In this document: in pieces, positions 1 through 8,003 of the stretch
How positions within the stretch are numbered: position 1 is the first letter of the stretch
Layout: each line of letters starts with the position of its first letter
Origin: Candidatus Babelota bacterium
Lineage (GTDB): Bacteria > Dependentiae > Babeliae > Babeliales > JABCYS01
Assembly (NCBI GenBank): GCA_013290085.1
Contig: JABCYS010000006.1
Location: forward strand, 1 to 17,828
Reading direction: 5' to 3'
Length of the DNA stretch: 17,828 nucleotides
Notes under the pieces: model-generated
What the model saw: the letters and a program-made list of their open reading frames with translations, nothing else
Database searches by the model: none
What the model was told of the DNA's origin: nothing
Made by a program: the position numbers and the translations under genes

Positions 1-1856
1 GCTGCTTCTTGCGCTATGTCAGCCGCACCCTCTACCACAATGGCAACGTTAGCAATTTTGAGTGCGGGGGCATCATTGATACCATCACCCAGATACCCGA
101 CCTCATATTTTTCTTGGAGCAATTTAATGATTTCATATTTCTGCTCGGGAGCAATACGAGCAAAAATATGATGCTCTAGTACAACTACCTTGCGCCGGTC
201 TGGTGATAATCCTTCAAATGCGTCCCCGGTGATAACGTCTTGCATGGAAGTAGTGATGCCAACCTGTTGTCCAACATATCCTGCAACTTCAGGGCTATCC
301 CCGGTCAGGATTTTAATTTGTACCCCCAAGAGTTGCGCCTCTTTGATTGCTTCAAAGCTGCTTTCTTTAATAGGATCCTCAAAGGCTATGATGCCCAGGA
401 ATTCAAGATCTTTTTCGGCACCTTTGATGTCAGAGAGTTGATCTTGGGTTATTTCTTTTTTTGAAATGGCAATAACGCGTCTACCTTTTTCCCCTTCTGT
501 CTCTACCCAGCGCGCAATATCTTCCTTCTTTTTTTGATCTAAATTCTTGGCAGTTTTTTCTAATTCCTCATAGGCACCGCGAACAATTAAAAAATAAGTG
601 TCTCCTTTTTTTCTCACCATGCTGCCACGTCGACGCGCCGGCTCAAATGGAACCTCTGCCACCATTTCATATTCAGCCAACTGGCTTTTGTGTTCTGGTG
701 AAATATAAGAAAAGAGTGCGGTATCAAAAGCGGTGCCCGCATGTTTTTTATTTTTTAGTGAGATATCAGTGCTCAGAAGTGACGCAAAAAAAGCGGTCAT
801 TGCTTTATCATCTGCATAGATATCAGTCACGACGAGTTTATTTTCTGTCAAAGTTCCCGTTTTATCCGTACAGAGTACTTGAATACTTCCCAAATCTTCG
901 ATGGCAGATAAGCGCTTTACTACCACCTTGCTCCGCGCTAGAAGTTGAGCACCCTGTGATAGGCAAAAGGTAAGTACGGTAGGAAGAAGTTCGGGGATAA
1001 TGGTTACGGTAAGTGCGATAATGAACACAAGAAATTTAGTATCGAGCAATGATGCACTCTGAAGGAAAAAGTGAACAACAAGAATTAATCCCAGCGTGAT
1101 CAAGACCATTAAAATAATAAATTTTGATAACCGGTTAATATTTTTTGAAAAGGTGCTTTCTCGTTCTGTTTCATGAATAAGTTGAGAAATAGAACCTAAT
1201 TTTGTTTTTAATCCGGTAGCAACAACAACCCCTTTTGCATTGCCACCAACTACCGTTGTTCCGGCAAAGCAAAAATTGGTCGCTTGAAAAAATTGTTTCG
1301 GCAGTTCTGGCAAAGCGTCACTTATTTTTGCAACCGGTATTGCCTCCCCAGAAATAACTGATTCATCGACAAATAATCCCTGGCACTCTAGTACCCGTAT
1401 ATCGGCGGGCACTGAATCGCCAGGTTCGAGAAAAACTATATCGCCTGGTACCAATTCTCGAGTTGGCACGAGTGCCTGCTTGCCGGCACGAAGAATTTTT
1501 TCATGGGAGACTATGTATGTCTTGAGCAAGCGCAATGTTTGTGATGCTTTGTATTCCTGATAAAAGCCAAGGAAGCTATTGGCAATAACAATTATTAAAA
1601 TAAGTGCGCCTTCTATGACATCCCCTGTTCCTAAAAAGGCAATCAAGGAGGCCAAAAAAAGAAGATACACAAAGGGGGACTTTAATTGTCGGAAAAAAAT
1701 CTGCCACCAGGTAGCTTCGTGCGATTCAACTTCATTAAACCCATACGTGCGCTGGAGATTTTTGACTGTCTTTAAAGAAAGGCCTTTCTCTGCTGAGGTT
1801 CCCAACTCTTTGAGAACGTCAGCTATGTGCTGGGTACAATAGACGAATAAATTCAT
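1..1856 (-). CDS. MgtA-like P-type (P3B) cation-transporting ATPase, C-terminus cut off by window edge
   Basis: This gene starts at ATG 1856 (AAGGAGG four bases upstream) and stays open to base 1, giving 618 residues of a protein usually near 850-900. I translated it through without a frameshift. Visible order: an N-terminal cation-ATPase segment; first membrane pair (FVYLLFLASLIAFLG region); actuator domain with DESVISGEA (the TGES-like loop); a membrane segment with IPELLPT; the phosphorylation motif CTDKTGTLTEN with Asp331; a nucleotide-binding domain with FEPARRR; then LTGDSP, DPIKES and GDGINDAPALK of the P domain. IPELLP followed by VVVKRLSAIEDLG matches the MgtA/MgtB Mg2+ importer group rather than Ca2+ or heavy-metal pumps. 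The usual KGA of the nucleotide site reads RGA (residue about 434). It follows trxB by 30 nt and is probably cotranscribed. The inner-membrane location and Mg2+ substrate are inferred from the family; the final membrane segments lie outside the window. Confidence 0.88.
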   Translation of the reverse strand, partial: MNLFVYCTQHIADVLKELGTSAEKGLSLKTVKNLQRTYGFNEVESHEATWWQIFFRQLKSPFVYLLFLASLIAFLGTGDVIEGALILIIVIANSFLGFYQEYKASQTLRLLKTYIVSHEKILRAGKQALVPTRELVPGDIVFLEPGDSVPADIRVLECQGLFVDESVISGEAIPVAKISDALPELPKQFFQATNFCFAGTTVVGGNAKGVVVATGLKTKLGSISQLIHETERESTFSKNINRLSKFIILMVLITLGLILVVHFFLQSASLLDTKFLVFIIALTVTIIPELLPTVLTFCLSQGAQLLARSKVVVKRLSAIEDLGSIQVLCTDKTGTLTENKLVVTDIYADDKAMTAFFASLLSTDISLKNKKHAGTAFDTALFSYISPEHKSQLAEYEMVAEVPFEPARRRGSMVRKKGDTYFLIVRGAYEELEKTAKNLDQKKKEDIARWVETEGEKGRRVIAISKKEITQDQLSDIKGAEKDLEFLGIIAFEDPIKESSFEAIKEAQLLGVQIKILTGDSPEVAGYVGQQVGITTSMQDVITGDAFEGLSPDRRKVVVLEHHIFARIAPEQKYEIIKLLQEKYEVGYLGDGINDAPALKIANVAIVVEGAADIAQEA

Positions 1857-1886
1857 CAAACCTCCTTATGCGGAAGATTTCTTCCT

Positions 1887-2978
1887 TTAACCATGTTTGC
1901 CACAGAAGCAATATGAATGAAGTGCTCGTTCCTTACCAAGCAGTTCACTTAAATAATCTTCTGCATCAACCGCGGCCATAGCTCCTGAGCCTGCGGCAGT
2001 TATTGCGGGACGATATCCATGATCAGCAACATTGCCCGCAACATAAACACCTTCAACCGATGCTTTGGTAAAACGGTCACAAACACAGATAAAGCCGCCT
2101 TCTGTCATTTTTAGTTGGCCTTTAAAAATATCTGAGCAGGGTAAGAATCCGATAGCAATAAAAAGGCCGTCTATGGTAAAAAGTGTTTCTTTGCCGGATA
2201 AAGCATCTTTCAGTTGTAAGCCGGTAACTTTTTCGCCATTACCTTTAATTTCTTTTAATTCGGTACTGTACATAATTTTGATGAAAGGATTTTCTTTAAC
2301 ACGATTGTACCAGTAAGGAGAAGCACTCAATTTGTCAGAGTGATGGATAATCGTAATATCCTTGGTGTAGTTGGCAAGAAAGAGCGCTCTTCCCATAGCT
2401 AGGTCACCACCACCGATTACTGCAACTTTTTTATTTTTATACAAAGGACCGTCACATAAAGCACATACGGTAATTCCTTTGCCCCAATATTCTTTTTCTC
2501 CAGGGCAATTGAGTTTTCGTGGCAGGAGTCCGGTTGCGATAATGACCGTATGTGTTTTTAATTCGCGACCGGTATCAGTTTTAATCGTAAAAGGTCGTTT
2601 TGAAAAATCGGCGGCTGTTACCCATTCAGGCAAAAGTGTCGCACCACGCGCTGCTGCATTTTCTTGTGCCGCGCCCATAACTGTTGGGCCTGTGGGCTCT
2701 ATAATGCCCGGCCAGTTTTCTAAGGGGCCCGATGTCATAAGAATGCCGCCAGGATTACCCTCTATCACGACCGGGTTAAATCCTTCATTGGCCAAATACA
2801 GGGCTGCGGCAAGCCCTGCAGGACCAGAGCCGATGATAACAACATTTTTAATCTCAGAATCTTGAATCATTCCTGCTTGAGCAACCCCAACCAATTCAGA
2901 ATCTTGAATCGCTCCTGCCTGAGCAACCTGCGTTAATCCAACCAAGATGCAAAAGGAAAAGATATTGAATTGTTTCAT
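1887..2978 (-). CDS. trxB: Thioredoxin reductase-like flavoprotein with N-terminal signal peptide
   Basis: 363 residues; bacterial TrxB is about 310-320. The extra length is mainly an N-terminal signal peptide (MKQFNIFSFCILVGLTQVAQA) plus a duplicated 14-residue segment. Core: FAD-binding GSGPAG at 50-55, redox pair C172-A-L-C175 followed by DG, second nucleotide fold GGGDLA at 189-194, and C-terminal FAD motif AGNVADHGYRPAITAAG at 314-330. Family function is NAD(P)H-dependent reduction of thioredoxin. Oddities: the NADPH 2'-phosphate motif HRRxxxR is replaced by HHSDKLS at 212-218, the usual AGD is AGN, and the C-terminus carries CFC (357-359). The first ATG has AGAGGA upstream; the internal Met37 has no properly spaced ribosome site, so I keep the long form. 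Export implies a periplasmic role, unusual for this enzyme. Family assignment is firm; electron donor and partner are not known. Confidence 0.87.
   Translation of the reverse strand: MKQFNIFSFCILVGLTQVAQAGAIQDSELVGVAQAGMIQDSEIKNVVIIGSGPAGLAAALYLANEGFNPVVIEGNPGGILMTSGPLENWPGIIEPTGPTVMGAAQENAAARGATLLPEWVTAADFSKRPFTIKTDTGRELKTHTVIIATGLLPRKLNCPGEKEYWGKGITVCALCDGPLYKNKKVAVIGGGDLAMGRALFLANYTKDITIIHHSDKLSASPYWYNRVKENPFIKIMYSTELKEIKGNGEKVTGLQLKDALSGKETLFTIDGLFIAIGFLPCSDIFKGQLKMTEGGFICVCDRFTKASVEGVYVAGNVADHGYRPAITAAGSGAMAAVDAEDYLSELLGKERALHSYCFCGKHG
2854..2937 (-). repeat. 42-bp tandem duplication inside the trxB signal-peptide region
   Basis: Two adjacent 42-bp units (2854-2895 and 2896-2937) share a nearly identical 33-bp part with three differences. 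In protein they read VAQAGAIQDSELVG and VAQAGMIQDSEIKN, so the possible signal-peptidase site VAQA|G occurs twice in a row. The duplication is in frame (14 codons). Confidence 0.85.
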
Positions 2979-3015
2979 ACATTCCTCTTATAAAAAAGAA
3001 TATTTTCTTTTTCTA

Positions 3016-3045
3016 GGAATAGCAGATTTTTTAGGAGCGACTCAA
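3016..3045 (-). promoter_or_regulatory. Possible promoter for trxB-mgtA
   Basis: On the minus strand, TTGAGT (-35, 3040-3045) and TATTCC (-10, 3016-3021) are spaced 18 bp, in the AT-rich 101-bp gap upstream of trxB. This is a consensus match by eye only. Confidence 0.3.
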
Positions 3046-3079
3046 TAGTTTGTACCACTTTTGCAACAATGATTTGCAA

Positions 3080-4564
3080 TTAATACACCACCCCCGCCTT
3101 AAACCATGCTGTCCAGCGATCGAGTGTGGTGTTATCTCCTGAAAACTCATACGAGCCACCTATGCCAAGCATTGGTGACCAGGAATCTTTTGAATTTTTT
3201 TGATAGCCAAGAGAAAGGTAAAGAACGCTACTTATGAGTGCCGGGTGTGCCGCACTTGTTATATCAAGATCTTCTCGTGCTAGTATGGCATATTGCGACA
3301 AAGGAAAATCATCGACTGCATTAGCACCATGATTGATTGTTCTTGCTTTTGTTGTTTGACCTGAACCACCCTTTGCCACTAATGCCGGACCACTCAAACA
3401 TTTTTCGAGGCGCACTTTTTCCGCTTGCCGTGAAGTAAGGTTATAGCCCCCTTCAAGATGCCATGGTTTATGTTTGTACAAAAGAGCAAGATTGTATCGG
3501 TGCAAAAAGCGTGGCGTCACTCTTAAACAACGAGTAAATACGTTAATGCCTGGTGAACCGATATCGCCGGTGGCCGGCGTTGACGCATTAAACGCTGCTT
3601 GTGCAGCATCTTTATTCACATACACTTCCATGTAGCGACCCCATTGTTTGTCGGTAAGATCAAAGGAACGCACTTGGGAATTTTCAAAAAGGTACTGACT
3701 ATTCCCCGTAATGATAAAATAAAAGCTATCAATACCATCGTTATAAAATTCTTCTGCAAGCATACTTCCCGTCATGATCCCAAAGTGTTGGTTGTTCCCC
3801 ACTATTGGCTCAAAGACAAGCTTGCCTTCTGGTTTATTGCCGGTGGGAATAACAAGACCGATGTAAGATTCTCCGTGACTTTTTCCGGTTGTTTTCCATT
3901 GATAGCCCACTTGCAACTCAATATCAGCAATTCTGGTTCTGCTATGGTGTTCACCATCAATACGACCAAATTCCCATATCGTTTGCTTAAATGCCTGGGT
4001 TACGTTAGCAACACGAGGAACAAGTGCTGATTCCAGCGTACCGCCCGCGTCTTCTATTGTTTCGCACAGTTTTGCTTTATTGCGAACTACTTCAATTGGC
4101 GCTGATGCAGCAACCCACCACTTGCTATCTTTCTCTTTAAATATACGCGCTCGGGCCGCCAGACCAATACCAAAAACATCTTGCTCAAAAATAAATTTAA
4201 CTTTGCTTTGAAAGGTATTGCCCGGAGCATCGTGAGCAATATTGAGATGAACCGCATCTACATCACGAGAGGCTACATCTGATGCGCCATCTTCGGCAAC
4301 CAAAAGTTCGCATTTGCCGAATGGTAAAAAGTATTGAGCTAATCGATTTGAATTATGGGATTTGCCACCGTAGGCAACTGCCTCAAACACTAAACGCTTG
4401 GTATCGTTCATTACAAAATGATCACGAAAGAGAGCTTCTCTTTCAGGGGTACCGGCTTGAAATTGTGGTATAGCGGTAAAGAATGTTCTGCTTTTGATAT
4501 CATACTCAGATGCAAAACTCATCAGGGGTAGGGCAACAACTAAGGCTGCTAGACTTTTCTTCAT
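3080..4564 (-). CDS. Predicted outer-membrane beta-barrel protein of unknown function
   Basis: 494 residues. The N-terminus MKKSLAALVVALPLMSFA is a clear Sec signal peptide, with cleavage likely just before SEYD. The mature part has no hydrophobic helix. It alternates polar and aromatic/aliphatic residues in strand-like runs with Gly/Tyr/Trp content (for example IELQVGYQWKTTG, LYLSLGYQKN, GIGGSYEFSG). It ends in DRWTAWFKAGVVY, a terminal strand with a C-terminal aromatic residue as in barrels assembled by the BAM complex. Four cysteines (85, 167, 346, 389) are the only ones in the protein and could form two disulfides. AAGGA lies 6 nt before the ATG. No named family recognised; a porin-like or adhesin role would be a guess. 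It lies between the ATP/ADP translocase and the exported thioredoxin reductase. Confidence 0.75.
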   Translation of the reverse strand: MKKSLAALVVALPLMSFASEYDIKSRTFFTAIPQFQAGTPEREALFRDHFVMNDTKRLVFEAVAYGGKSHNSNRLAQYFLPFGKCELLVAEDGASDVASRDVDAVHLNIAHDAPGNTFQSKVKFIFEQDVFGIGLAARARIFKEKDSKWWVAASAPIEVVRNKAKLCETIEDAGGTLESALVPRVANVTQAFKQTIWEFGRIDGEHHSRTRIADIELQVGYQWKTTGKSHGESYIGLVIPTGNKPEGKLVFEPIVGNNQHFGIMTGSMLAEEFYNDGIDSFYFIITGNSQYLFENSQVRSFDLTDKQWGRYMEVYVNKDAAQAAFNASTPATGDIGSPGINVFTRCLRVTPRFLHRYNLALLYKHKPWHLEGGYNLTSRQAEKVRLEKCLSGPALVAKGGSGQTTKARTINHGANAVDDFPLSQYAILAREDLDITSAAHPALISSVLYLSLGYQKNSKDSWSPMLGIGGSYEFSGDNTTLDRWTAWFKAGVVY

Positions 4565-4688
4565 ACTTTTCCTTTTTAAAACAACTAGTTATTGCTGAAC
4601 AATAATTTCGGCAATGCCATTATGGATTAACAAGGAGTTGAAAAAAAATCAAACTGGATCAATTTCTTTTTAGTCATTAAGCGACTAC

Positions 4689-4713
4689 AAAAAAAGCGCT
4701 CAAGAACTGCGCG
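4689..4713 (-). terminator. Possible rho-independent terminator after the ATP/ADP translocase
   Basis: On the minus strand a short stem (GCGC 4709-4712 with GCGC 4696-4699, 9-nt loop) is followed directly by seven T residues (4695-4689). It lies about 30 nt after the translocase stop. The stem is short, so the call is tentative. Confidence 0.4.
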
Positions 4714-4743
4714 ACTAACATTTTTTTATCAAACAAACTCAAT

Positions 4744-6141
4744 CTATTCGACGATTTCACCGCGCGATAATAGATTAGCGTTTTTATTACCCACATATAT
4801 GGCTGCCACTATCCAAACAGCTGTTAGGCCAAAGCTAAAGAACGTGCCGTAGATCATCAGGTCATGCATATTGTGCTTAAACGAATTATTAATCTGCGCG
4901 CCACCCAGTTTTGCCATACGACCGCCAAAAACATCGATAAACCCTTTTGATTTAAACTTCACATCTTTGCTTGTTGGAATGTACATCATTTCTTTGACAG
5001 GGTTATTTACCGCATAACCAAGACCTTTTGCTATCATCATCACCACAAAAGTAGCCGCAAGTAACCCGGCTGCTGAGGGAGCACCATACATGTAGAAAAC
5101 AAACAGTAACGAAAACGAAATACCCAAACAAACAGGGAAGAACAATAAACCAAATTTGAGACCAAACCGCCTTATCAGATAGCTTGTTCCCAAAAGGGCC
5201 ATTAAAAAAGAAAGTGAATTGGAGGCAACGCCATAGAAGCCCTGGAACTGTGCAAATCCTGTTTCGGTAGCAAATCGTGGAAACTCAGATGCCTGTGTTT
5301 GCATCTGATACTCAATAACTTGATTAATTACTTCATACAATGTTGAAACAATCAAAATACCAAAAATATACGGCCGTGTTGCTATAAGACGAATACCAGC
5401 TACTAAACCTTCCAAAGCCCCTTCTTCTTTTTTTTCGGTAGCCATAGCCTGTTTATTACCAACAAGCTGCGATGCTGGCATGACTTTCATAAAATGATAA
5501 ATGGATGCCATCACGCAAACTACCAAAAAAGTTACCAAGCCGAAAAGTTGCCATATACCAAAGCTTTCAGAAAAAATGAGTAAAGCTGACCCACCAATAG
5601 CACCAAATTGAGCTGCTGCAACAATCATGGGATAACCCTTTTTTGCTGACTCAGAAGTACAAATGCTGTTGGTAAAAGACCAGAACAGGGCAACAATTAA
5701 AGAACCAAAACTTTCAATGGCAAAAAATGAAACCCATCCAATAACTCCGAGCAACCATTTACCCAAGAAAAGGTCACCATACAAATTACGCATAATAAGC
5801 GCAGCTGTTATTGAACCAAAGACAACGGCATACACTGAACAGATGATGTAGAACAGCGTTTGCTTTTTAAAAAGATCAATAAGCTTTGTATAGACCATCA
5901 CCAAAGCAAACACGACGAAAGGCGACCAAAATTTTGCAACCGGCTGAAAAAGACGCCCTTGCCCAGGCATCCAACCCAATGCTTCAGGAAAAGCAATTTT
6001 GTAGAACAGGGTATTTTTTAATAAACGAACCAGCCAATACCCACCAATGATAAGAAAAAAAGTAAGCGAAAGAAGACTAAATTTTTTCATTTCTTCTTTG
6101 CTAAGACCAGGAAAAAAATAAGATAACGTTGCATTAATCAT
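4744..6141 (-). CDS. tlc: ATP/ADP translocase (Tlc / NTT family nucleotide transporter)
   Basis: 465 residues from the ATG at 6141, with a polytopic membrane pattern of about 11-12 segments. The start FFPGLSKEEMKKFSLLSLTFFLIIG and the adjoining YWLVRLLKNTLFYKIAF are typical of the bacterial and plastid ATP/ADP carrier family (Rickettsia Tlc, Chlamydia Npt1). So is the late segment NNPVKEMMYIPTSKDVKFKSKGFIDVFGGRMAK. These carriers exchange cytosolic ADP for host ATP across the inner membrane; some paralogues move other nucleotides or NAD, so exact substrates are inferred. A GTG at 6153 would add four residues, but GAGG in that stretch is ideally placed (6 nt) as ribosome site for the ATG at 6141, so I use the ATG. 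Length is slightly below the usual 490-530. It follows gatA by 129 nt with its own promoter candidate. Confidence 0.93.
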   Translation of the reverse strand: MINATLSYFFPGLSKEEMKKFSLLSLTFFLIIGGYWLVRLLKNTLFYKIAFPEALGWMPGQGRLFQPVAKFWSPFVVFALVMVYTKLIDLFKKQTLFYIICSVYAVVFGSITAALIMRNLYGDLFLGKWLLGVIGWVSFFAIESFGSLIVALFWSFTNSICTSESAKKGYPMIVAAAQFGAIGGSALLIFSESFGIWQLFGLVTFLVVCVMASIYHFMKVMPASQLVGNKQAMATEKKEEGALEGLVAGIRLIATRPYIFGILIVSTLYEVINQVIEYQMQTQASEFPRFATETGFAQFQGFYGVASNSLSFLMALLGTSYLIRRFGLKFGLLFFPVCLGISFSLLFVFYMYGAPSAAGLLAATFVVMMIAKGLGYAVNNPVKEMMYIPTSKDVKFKSKGFIDVFGGRMAKLGGAQINNSFKHNMHDLMIYGTFFSFGLTAVWIVAAIYVGNKNANLLSRGEIVE

Positions 6142-6188
6142 AGGCGTCCTCACTGAAAAAAATAATTTTTTATATCGAAGAAAAAATC

Positions 6189-6218
6189 ATCATAACAGGC
6201 AACAAACAGATAGTACAA
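6189..6218 (-). promoter_or_regulatory. Probable sigma70-type promoter for the ATP/ADP translocase
   Basis: On the minus strand, TTGTAC (-35, 6213-6218) and TATGAT (-10, 6189-6194) are spaced 18 bp, and TG one base before the -10 makes an extended -10. It lies about 48 nt upstream of the translocase ATG in the gap after gatA. Confidence 0.5.
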
Positions 6219-6270
6219 AAATCTTTGACTGTAGCTTTTGACACCAAGCCACTCTCTCACAAAGAAGATC

Positions 6271-7713
6271 TTAAAAACCACCTGGGTGCATGGTATGCCA
6301 CGGTGTCGATTGTTCATAGGCATGCGCTGTTTGGAAGATTAACTCTTCAGAAAGATGCGGGCCGACCAACTGGAACCCTATTGGTAACTTGTTGGCAAAT
6401 CCACACGGAATAGAAATTGCTGGTGCTCCGGTGATATTGGCCGGTGCTGTAAAGTAATCTTGCAGATCCATTTGCAATCTATTTTGATCAAATGCACCAA
6501 ATTTAAATGCCGGTGCTGCTTGCGTTGGCATAAGAAGAAGATCTACTTTTCCAAAAACATTTTTTAGTTCACGACACATGAGTGTTCTGACTTTTTGAGC
6601 ATTGCCATAAAACTCTGAATGGTGCCCAGCAGAGAGTACGTAATTGCCGATAAAGATACGGCGACGAACTTCTTTGCCAAAACCTTCATAGCGAGAGTTG
6701 AAATAGAGATCATGCAAGGTATCTGATTTCTTTGAACGATGGCCGTACCGTACGCCATCAAAGCGTGCAAGGTTTGAGGCTGCTTCGGCGCGACTTAAAA
6801 TGAAGTAAACAGCGGCAGAATAATCAAAGGTGGGAACTTTAACATATTCAATCTTCGCCCCTAATTTTTTTAGTTGCGCGATGGCTTCTTCTAGTAATTT
6901 CACCACTTCATTTTCCATGCCCTCTGCATGGATGGCATTTTCAACCACCCCTATTCTCAGGCCTTCTTTTAAAATGCCCTTTAACGATTTTGTGTAATCT
7001 TTTTTTGGCTCGGGCAAGCTTGAAGAATCTTTTGGATCTGCACCTGCCATTACTGAAAAAACAAGAGCATTGTCATAAACGTTGCGGGTAAGAACACCAA
7101 CCTGGTCTAAGGATGAACCGTAGGCCACTAAGCCTGAACGAGAAATAAGTCCGTAGGTTGGCTTGCTGCCAACAATGCCACATAATGCGGCTGGTTGACG
7201 GACTGAGCCACCGGTTTCAGTACCAAGCGCCCAGGGAACAAGCCCTGCAGCTACTGCCGCCGCAGAACCACCACTAGAGCCTCCCGGTACGCGTCCCGTA
7301 TCCCAAGGGTTACTTGTTTTTTGATAAGCAGATGTTTCTGTTGAGCTGCCCATGGCAAATTCGTCCATGTTTGCTCTGCCGAGGAACAGTGCTCCTTCAT
7401 CTCTTAAACGACTAATGATCGTAGCATCGTAGGTCGCTTTATAGTTCTCTAATATTTTTGAAGCGCAGGAAGCAATTCTATCTTTTTGACAAATGTTATC
7501 TTTGATCAAACCTGGGATGCCGTTCAATACACCGCGCTGTTTTCCCTGTTTGGTAATTGAGTCTGCTTTAAAGATTTCTAATGCTGAACCCAATTTTTTA
7601 TCATGATCTGCAAATCTTTTTATAAAAAAATCAACTAACTCAGCAGCTGAAATCTCTTTTTTTTCAAGTTTTGCTTTAAGTTCAGTTATGGAGGCGAATG
7701 AGAGATTTTCCAT
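6271..7713 (-). CDS. gatA: Asp-tRNA(Asn)/Glu-tRNA(Gln) amidotransferase subunit A
   Basis: 480 residues, full length for GatA. The amidase-signature catalytic triad is present with the family's exact spacing: Lys71 in GLIKDN, Ser146 in PGGSSGGS and nucleophile Ser170 in TETGGSVRQPA. The enzyme frees ammonia from glutamine or asparagine for conversion of Glu-tRNA(Gln) or Asp-tRNA(Asn) to the cognate amide form, working in the cytoplasm as GatCAB. It starts 2 nt after the gatC stop, with no strong ribosome site of its own, so translation is probably coupled to gatC. The GatB subunit is not in this window. The C-terminus ends in HPGGF, a normal end for the family. Confidence 0.95.
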   Translation of the reverse strand: MENLSFASITELKAKLEKKEISAAELVDFFIKRFADHDKKLGSALEIFKADSITKQGKQRGVLNGIPGLIKDNICQKDRIASCASKILENYKATYDATIISRLRDEGALFLGRANMDEFAMGSSTETSAYQKTSNPWDTGRVPGGSSGGSAAAVAAGLVPWALGTETGGSVRQPAALCGIVGSKPTYGLISRSGLVAYGSSLDQVGVLTRNVYDNALVFSVMAGADPKDSSSLPEPKKDYTKSLKGILKEGLRIGVVENAIHAEGMENEVVKLLEEAIAQLKKLGAKIEYVKVPTFDYSAAVYFILSRAEAASNLARFDGVRYGHRSKKSDTLHDLYFNSRYEGFGKEVRRRIFIGNYVLSAGHHSEFYGNAQKVRTLMCRELKNVFGKVDLLLMPTQAAPAFKFGAFDQNRLQMDLQDYFTAPANITGAPAISIPCGFANKLPIGFQLVGPHLSEELIFQTAHAYEQSTPWHTMHPGGF

Positions 7714-7715
7714 GA

Positions 7716-8003
7716 TTACTCGTTACTTTCTAAGATCATAGGAACAACAAAAAAATCTTCGATGCGTTCTGGGGCTTGCGCAAGGAGAGGTTGCGGAGGG
7801 GTTGGTATGACTACATCTTCGCGCGTAACATTAACATTTTTTTTCGTTTCTTCTTCTACGTCTGCTGCTATTTCACCAACACGCGCTGCGTACGTGAGTA
7901 CATTATCAATATCAGCAATAAGTCCATCTATCTCATTTTCAGGTAAAAAAACATGAGACAGTCGCGCTACTTTTAGTAATTCTTCTTTGGTGATCTTGGT
8001 CAT
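7716..8003 (-). CDS. gatC: Asp-tRNA(Asn)/Glu-tRNA(Gln) amidotransferase subunit C
   Basis: 95 residues, the normal GatC length. It begins MTKITKEELLKVARLSHV and has the family's helical start (ARLSxL-type) and a middle stretch IDNVLTYAARVGEI. The C-terminus (EDFFVVPMILE) matches the family ending F.VP.il. GatC wraps around GatA and GatB and stabilises the complex. An upstream ATG at 8024 would add seven residues, but the ATG at 8003 overlaps the stop of the MATE gene as ATGA, a classic coupling arrangement, and gives the usual N-terminus, so I chose it. Confidence 0.92.
   Translation of the reverse strand: MTKITKEELLKVARLSHVFLPENEIDGLIADIDNVLTYAARVGEIAADVEEETKKNVNVTREDVVIPTPPQPLLAQAPERIEDFFVVPMILESNE

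Noticed and set aside
647..973. Plus-strand open frame of 108 codons
   Set aside because: It lies wholly antisense to the P-type ATPase, whose motifs are unbroken, and its translation shows no domain or ribosome site.
6142..6153. GTG start for the ATP/ADP translocase
   Set aside because: The GAGG inside those four codons is better read as the ribosome site for the ATG at 6141.
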